Positions 9,204 through 13,150 of a stretch of 13,150 bases of DNA are shown here, piece by piece. The DNA lies in the NCBI RefSeq assembly GCF_000003605.2, contig NW_003153758.1:2546-15695 (forward strand). The letters run 5' to 3'. Position numbers and translations under genes: made by a program. How positions within the stretch are numbered: position 1 is the first letter of the stretch; each line of letters opens with the position of its first letter. This DNA is from Saccoglossus kowalevskii (taxonomy: Eukaryota; Hemichordata; Enteropneusta; Harrimaniidae). Under the pieces are notes generated by a model. That model did not search any database. It saw nothing but the letters and a program-made list of their open reading frames with translations, and was not told the origin of the DNA.

Positions 9204-9293
9204 CTAGTGGGGATCGATGAAAACGGTGCGCTTCAGCTTGCCAGTTTTGCCTTTCTTGTCCGGGTTTTCGCTCTGGCTTGCTGCCACGTCCAT
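9204..9293 (-). CDS. Short GC-rich ORF with strong initiation context (uORF or exon remnant)
   Basis: The minus-strand ATG at 9291-9293 sits in GCTGCCATGG, close to an optimal metazoan context, and opens 29 codons to TAG at 9204-9206. The codons (AAG, CTG, CGC, ACC, ATC) are GC-ending, unlike anything else in the window. The peptide is Lys-rich, ending KRTVFIDPH. It is in the same frame as the ATG at 9170, separated by two TAG codons. It could be a uORF of the candidate minus-strand gene, the start of a real exon, or a processed-pseudogene fragment. I do not recognise it. Confidence 0.3.
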   Translation of the reverse strand: MDVAASQSENPDKKGKTGKLKRTVFIDPH

Positions 9294-9361
9294 GGCAGCC
9301 GACGCTGTGGCTGGTAGGATAAGTCTTTCTTATTTTTTTACTCCTGTGTCGCCCCTTTTTT

Positions 9362-9392
9362 GACTCCCGTGTGCGAAGCACAAAAGGGAGTC
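9362..9392. repeat. Nested inverted repeat (GACTCCC...GGGAGTC)
   Basis: GACTCCC (9362-9368) pairs with GGGAGTC (9386-9392), and inside it GTGC (9371-9374) pairs with GCAC (9378-9381) around a GAA loop. The sharp, strong foldback next to a T-run resembles the end of a transposable element and may mark the left limit of the retrotransposon insertion or of another repeat. Confidence 0.5.
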
Positions 9393-9634
9393 TTTGCAGT
9401 TACCCTGTCTGTATGTAAGTAATGCCTTTATTGAAATCATATCCTATTCAGGATCTATGTATGTGCATAAATGTCACTGAGAAGAGCTCCTGCAAAAATC
9501 ATTTCTTTTGCGCTTTTGCTGCACCTTTGGATTTAAATCTGTGAACTACCATATCCGTGAACATTAACCGAACATTTTGGTACGTTTTTGTAGTTTACAG
9601 ATCATTTATTGACGTATTATAGTCGTGTTTTATC

Positions 9635-9658
9635 TCGTGGACCTTTTCAGGTCCGCGA
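9635..9658 (+). promoter_or_regulatory. Perfect 10-bp RNA hairpin just upstream of ORF1
   Basis: TCGTGGACCT (9635-9644), loop TTTC, AGGTCCGCGA (9649-9658): all ten pairs form in RNA, one of them a G-U wobble. It ends 16 bases before the ORF1 ATG at 9675. The position suggests a role in translation or RNA packaging of the element, but this is inference. Confidence 0.55.
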
Positions 9659-9716
9659 ACAGCTGATTTCCAATATGGCGGCCGACATGTTGTCATCTGA
9701 TAATGGTGATAACCTG

Positions 9717-9720
9717 TTTA
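9717..9720. repeat. Left target-site duplication TTTA
   Basis: Four bases directly before the MITE, repeated directly after it at 9838-9841. The original ORF1 contains this sequence once. Confidence 0.75.
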
Positions 9721-9837
9721 GGGCTCATACCACTAATTGAATTTCCATAGACGACAATGTTAACATATGACGAGATTGCTATATGAAAATAATTTCATTG
9801 TTCTTGCTAGGCATTGGTTAATTAGTGGCATGAGACC
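9721..9837. mobile_element. 117-bp foldback MITE inserted in the LINE ORF1
   Basis: The left end GGGCTCATACCACTAATT and the inverse of the right end, GGTCTCATGCCACTAATT, match at 16 of 18 positions. Weaker pairing (ACAATG blocks) extends the inverted repeats to about 45 bases each, so nearly the whole element folds back. It is flanked by TTTA at 9717-9720 and 9838-9841. Deleting the element with one TTTA joins codons AAC CTG TTT to ACT GGA in one frame, which independently fixes both ends. It has no ORF. A 4-bp TTTA duplication does not settle the superfamily; a PIF/Harbinger-like 3-bp site would not fit as neatly. Confidence 0.85.
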
Positions 9838-9841
9838 TTTA
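9838..9841. repeat. Right target-site duplication TTTA
   Basis: Second copy of the TTTA duplication, immediately after the MITE right end at 9837. Confidence 0.75.
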
Positions 9842-10333
9842 CTGGATTAACGCCTAATCACGGGATCAAATGCGAATCTCTTTATGGTGTGGACATTGAA
9901 GCTTATGTACAGGCAATTGCAAACACGCTTGCACCACAAAATATTATTGCTGCAGCTCGAGTAAGTAGCAGAGTCATTGTTTTTCTTGACACCGTGAAAG
10001 CAGTTGAAAAGGTGTGCTCTACTGGTTTTGCTATTGAGCATTCTAGTGTATATGTGGAGCCCCTGGTTCAGCCAGCAACAAAAGTTGTGTTATCGGGAGT
10101 CCCTCCGTTTCTACGGAATGATTTACTGAAAACTGAACTGTCACATTATGGTCGCACTGTTAGTGCTATCAGGTCAATCCCTTTAGGGCTGCAAACAACC
10201 GACATTGAAACATGTTAAATCTTTTCGCCGACAAGTATTTATGATCTGCAATGATGGTGAACTCGATGGCGTAATCAATGTGCCATATAGGGGACAGATC
10301 TATCGTATATATTCATAAACTGATGATGTTACA

Positions 10334-10375
10334 TGTTATAAATGCAACAAAAAAGGTCACATTAAACAAAATTGT
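10334..10375 (+). other. CCHC zinc knuckle of ORF1
   Basis: The bases encode CYKCNKKGHIKQNC, an exact C-x2-C-x4-H-x4-C knuckle with the usual Gly before His. Such knuckles bind single-stranded nucleic acid in retroviral Gag and type I LINE ORF1 proteins. All four zinc ligands survive, although a stop codon lies six codons upstream in the same frame. Confidence 0.95.
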
Positions 10376-11365
10376 AAAGACAACTCACGAACAAAACAAA
10401 CTCCAACAGTTGACAGCCAGATTGCAGTGGAAAGTAATGAAAACGCAAATGAATCACAAGATACTAATACCCACGGATCATTTAGTGGATACTGAAAAAA
10501 ATAAAAACCAGTCACAATGTAACGATGTAAATCAATTACTAGAAATGAACACTATTGGAATTGAAAACAACTCGATTGCCACACTTCCAGGGAAAGACAA
10601 AAGACATGACGTGTGCATAGACGATTGTAATGCTAATGAAGATACTAAAAATAACGCCAATACTGACAACATAACTGTACCCATGGTAACTGCAACAGGT
10701 GTGCCGATTAGTGAAACAGATATTGCTGAGACTGATAACTTCACACTAACTGGAACAACTAACGACAAAGAGATGGTAGAAGCCTTCCCTTCGTTCTCAA
10801 TGCCGCCGGGATTTAAATGTTCATTTACTGTCACCAGTGACGCAAATGAGGATACACGTACGACTAAACAAGGTATTGTACCAGTTAGAGTTGCAACAAA
10901 GGCAAAGGTACGAGCGCCAACCGTGTTTTCACTACCCAGTACCATTTCATGCTCTTCATTCGCATTTTCTGGCAACAAAAAACGTTTCGAAAGTTTTTAA
11001 TACAAAAAACACTGTTCCTGCCGATATTTCAGTCGATGGAGATGACATAGAATCTATGTCTTCTGATATATCTAACGTATCCTACATTACAAATGATGAA
11101 AATACAATTAAAAATGAATGGCTATTATCAACTGAATCACTAAGGAATTTCCTAGAAGACTCCTTCAACTCGAAACGAATTATTGAACAGTCAATTGAAT
11201 TTTGCCCTGACTTGAAACTTCTAATTAGATCGCTAACATGTCTACGCAAAAGTATGGAAACTAACAGTAAGAATAAATTACGAATTCAACGAATTACATC
11301 GAAGCTTAACAAACATTATATCGAGGCATGTAAAAGTCGGGGAAAACAGAGAGCAGAAAGCACCA

Positions 11366-11559
11366 ATTACACCAGACGTGGACACAATTTTAAATAAAAA
11401 TGAACAGTAATGAACTGAAAACGAAATTAAATAACTGATTGATTACTACTCTGTTACATTCAAAAAACATTACACTAGACGTGGACACAATTTTAAATAA
11501 AAATGAACAGTAATGAACTGAAAACGAAATTAAATAACTGATTGATTACTACTCTGTTA
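11366..11559. repeat. 103-bp tandem duplication across the ORF1 stop codon
   Basis: 11366-11456 is repeated at 11469-11559 with one visible mismatch (ACACCAGACG versus ACACTAGACG), at an offset of 103 bases. The unit includes the last codons of ORF1, its TAA and the start of the 3' region. The near-identity means the duplication is much younger than the frameshifts in ORF1, or is a feature of the source element. Confidence 0.95.
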
Positions 11560-11823
11560 TTATATACGTTATGTATTATAAGTTATATATATTTGAAATC
11601 ATTTATATATCATTTACATATCACGCTCGAGACATTGTTACATATATATTATTTGTATTTTTCATTTTAATTGCATTGTACATTATCAATTATAGTTTGT
11701 CCTTACCTGTACTGGTTTTAAACCACTTATTCGTTAACAATTAATTATTTGTTTACTTATGTATTACCATTAATATGCAATAGTTATGTAAATATTTCAT
11801 AGTACCAGATTTTATAACTCGAG
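11560..11823. other. AT-rich 3' region of the retrotransposon
   Basis: The stretch has no ORF of note and no endonuclease or reverse transcriptase similarity. It consists of AT-rich sequence between the tandem duplication and the polyadenylation signal, and probably represents the 3'UTR of the element. Confidence 0.55.
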
Positions 11824-11829
11824 AATAAA
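11824..11829 (+). terminator. AATAAA polyadenylation signal of the retrotransposon
   Basis: A canonical AATAAA lies about 18 bases before the microsatellite, where the 3' end of a LINE transcript would be expected. Confidence 0.5.
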
Positions 11830-11846
11830 TACAATATCATGTATGG

Positions 11847-11942
11847 GTGTGTGTATGCATGCATGCATGCATGTATGTATGTATGTATGCATGCATGCAT
11901 GCATGCATGCATGCATGCATGCATGTATGTATGTATGTATAT
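11847..11942. repeat. Alternating purine-pyrimidine microsatellite, (ATGC)n/(ATGT)n
   Basis: After a short GT run, blocks of GCAT and GTAT alternate: about 5 GCAT, 4 GTAT, 9-10 GCAT and 4 GTAT. The whole 96-base stretch strictly alternates purine and pyrimidine. The GCAT blocks are self-complementary, so they can form cruciforms as well as Z-DNA. It lies at the junction between the LINE 3' end and the satellite array. Confidence 0.97.
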
Positions 11943-11953
11943 CACTTTTTTTG

Positions 11954-13150
11954 TTCCACCGTTATCTCAAGAACCACTAATCAGATTTTCGTGAAACTTG
12001 GTACATAGATGCTCTGGGATGATGCGCAGAGTTGGTTAGGTTTTGGTAAAAATCTATTAATATTAATTACCTAATTTGCATGATAATTAGCTGATTTTTA
12101 GCTGTTCCAAGACTGTTCCACTGATATCTGAAGAACCACTCATTGGATTTTGATGAAACTTGGCACATGGATGCTCTGAACTAGTGCGCAGATTTGATTA
12201 GTTTTGGGTAAAAATCTATGCATATTAATTACCTAATTTGCATGATATTTAACTGATTTCAAGCTGTTCCATGACTGTTCCACTGATATTTGAAGAACCA
12301 CTCATTGGATTTTGATGAAACTTGGCACATGGATGCTCTGAACCAATACGCAGATTTGATTGTTTTGGGTAAAAACCCATGAATATTAATTACCTAATTT
12401 GCATGATAATTAACTGATTTTAAGCTGTTCTATGACTGTTTCACTGATTTTTGAAGAACCACTCATTGGATTTCAATGAAACTTGGCACATGGATGCTCT
12501 GAACTAATGCGCAGATTTGATTATTTTTGGGTAAAAATCTGTTAATATTATTAATTACCTAATTTACATAATGATTAATCAATTTTCGGCTTTTCCACTG
12601 ATATCTCAAGTACTAATCATCACATTTCAATAAAACTTGGTACATAGATGTCATAGGACACTGCACAGACCTGATAGTTTTTAAGGTAATATCAGTACAT
12701 ATTAATTACCTAATTTGCATAATTAATTATTTTTCAGCTTTTGATATTTTAAGTAGTAATCATCACATTTCAATAAAACTTGGTACATATATGTCATATG
12801 ACACTGCACAGACTTGATAGTTTTTAGGGTAATATCGGTACATATTAATTACCTAATTTGCATAATTAATTAATTTTCAGCTTTTGATATTTCAAGTAGT
12901 AATGATCATGTTTCAATGAAATTTGGTACATAGTTACTTGAGGACTGTGCAGAGACCTAATTAGTTTTTGGGTAAATATTTGTGCATATTAATCACCTTA
13001 TTAGCATAATTAGTTAATTTTCAGCTTTTCACCTGATATCTCAAGTACTAATCACATTTCAATGAGACTTGCGACATAGATATTCTAGGACTGTGCAGAG
13101 ACCTGATTAATTTTGGGACAAATAATTGTGCCTATTAATTACCTAATTTG
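11954..13150. repeat. Minisatellite array, at least eight 143-165-bp monomers in two subtypes
   Basis: Anchoring on CTAATTTG-type cores at 12071, 12233, 12394, 12559, 12710, 12853, 12997 and 13143 gives periods of 162, 161, 165, 151, 143, 144 and 146. Each monomer has a TGAAACTTGG(T/C)ACAT box, a GCGCAG or GCACAG/GTGCAG box and ATTAATTACCTAATTTGCAT. The first four monomers (about 11954-12592) form one subtype with GAACCACT(C/A)AT and GATGCTCTG; the last four form a shorter, more diverged subtype with AGTA(C/G)TAAT. The array is cut by the window end. No ORF runs through the monomers. Confidence 0.96.

Larger units (their letters stand above)
9675..11397 (+). pseudogene. LINE ORF1 (gag-like, CCHC zinc-knuckle protein), multiply disrupted
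   Basis: The ATG at 9675 (MAADML...) lies in a YY1-like ATATGGCGGCC. The frame runs to 9720, is interrupted by a MITE plus target duplication (9721-9841), and resumes in register with FTGLTPNHGI. A region like Tx1-type ORF1 follows (KVVLSGVPPF near 10081-10110). A one-base gain near 10207 creates the TAA at 10216-10218; the next frame holds RRQVFM, an in-frame TAA at 10316-10318 and the CCHC knuckle (10334-10375). A second shift before TGA 10493-10495 leads into an acidic Asn/Thr-rich linker, and a third near 10985 leads to a C-terminal segment with DDIESMSSDIS and FCPDLKLLI, ending at TAA 11395-11397. Removing the insertion leaves about 530 codons, a normal type I ORF1 length. ORF1 proteins bind the element RNA in the RNP. 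The copy cannot encode an intact protein. Confidence 0.85.
9635..11846 (+). mobile_element. Decayed Tx1/L1-type non-LTR retrotransposon, ORF1 only
   Basis: The unit comprises a short 5' leader with a hairpin, a full-length but broken ORF1 (9675-11397), a roughly 430-bp AT-rich 3' region with AATAAA at 11824-11829, and a microsatellite where a LINE tail would be expected. ORF1 has the layout of type I LINE ORF1 proteins seen in Tx1-like elements: an N-terminal RNA-binding-like part, a CCHC knuckle, an acidic linker and a short conserved-looking C-terminus. No endonuclease or reverse transcriptase follows. The 5' limit is uncertain and could lie nearer 9393; no flanking target duplication was identified for the whole element. 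Confidence 0.7.

Noticed and set aside
9204-9206. TAG readthrough joining the 29-codon ORF to the ATG at 9170
   Set aside because: Two TAG codons would have to be read through and nothing in the sequence (such as a CARYYA context or a downstream stem specific to it) supports this.
10532-10978. 148-codon minus-strand ORF
   Set aside because: It is antisense to the acidic linker of the LINE ORF1, where the sense frame is open and fits the element's layout. The antisense ORF is a shadow.
11954-13150. Regular repeats as a possible CRISPR array
   Set aside because: Monomers of 143-165 bases are similar over their whole length, with no alternation of short identical repeats and unique spacers, and the context is eukaryotic.

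Overview
The window is AT-rich, intron-like eukaryotic DNA with no prokaryotic organisation: no operons, no ribosome-binding sites and no long uninterrupted ORF. A Tx1/L1-type LINE ORF1, foldback MITE-like sequence, a minisatellite array, homopolymer runs and a ZNF143/YY1-type promoter motif together point to a metazoan genome, most likely an invertebrate. I cannot name the species; amphioxus, hemichordate or mollusc-like genomes are guesses only.

Layout. 1-600: purine-rich, locally repetitive sequence that could be part of an old LTR, but this is unproven. 600-2390: AT-rich, no gene seen. 2405-2470: compact CRE / ZNF143-type / YY1-type promoter motifs followed by a possible non-coding first exon with a splice donor. 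2800-3100: C-rich, repeat-like block. 4000-5540, minus strand: three open segments that look like coding exons of one or two unrecognised host genes; a possible 5' exon lies at 9132-9170. 5540-9100: intronic or intergenic sequence, containing a MITE-family end at 7654-7695 and possibly a longer copy at 7277-7695.

9635-11846 is the best-supported unit: a decayed non-LTR retrotransposon represented only by ORF1. It has a 5' hairpin, an ATG overlapping a YY1-like motif, an RNA-binding-like region, a CCHC zinc knuckle, an acidic linker and a conserved-looking C-terminus, then a short 3' region with AATAAA and a microsatellite. ORF1 is broken by three single-base frame changes, one in-frame stop, and a 117-bp foldback MITE flanked by a 4-bp TTTA duplication. 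No EN/RT ORF2 follows, so the copy is either internally deleted or an ORF1-only (HAL1-like) element.

11847-11942 is an uninterrupted alternating purine-pyrimidine microsatellite. From 11954 to the window end there is an array of at least eight 143-165-bp monomers in two subtypes, five of which carry an exact POU octamer (ATTTGCAT) beside homeodomain-like TTAATTA. The retrotransposon, MITE and satellite explain the right third. The left two thirds hold only weakly supported host-gene parts.
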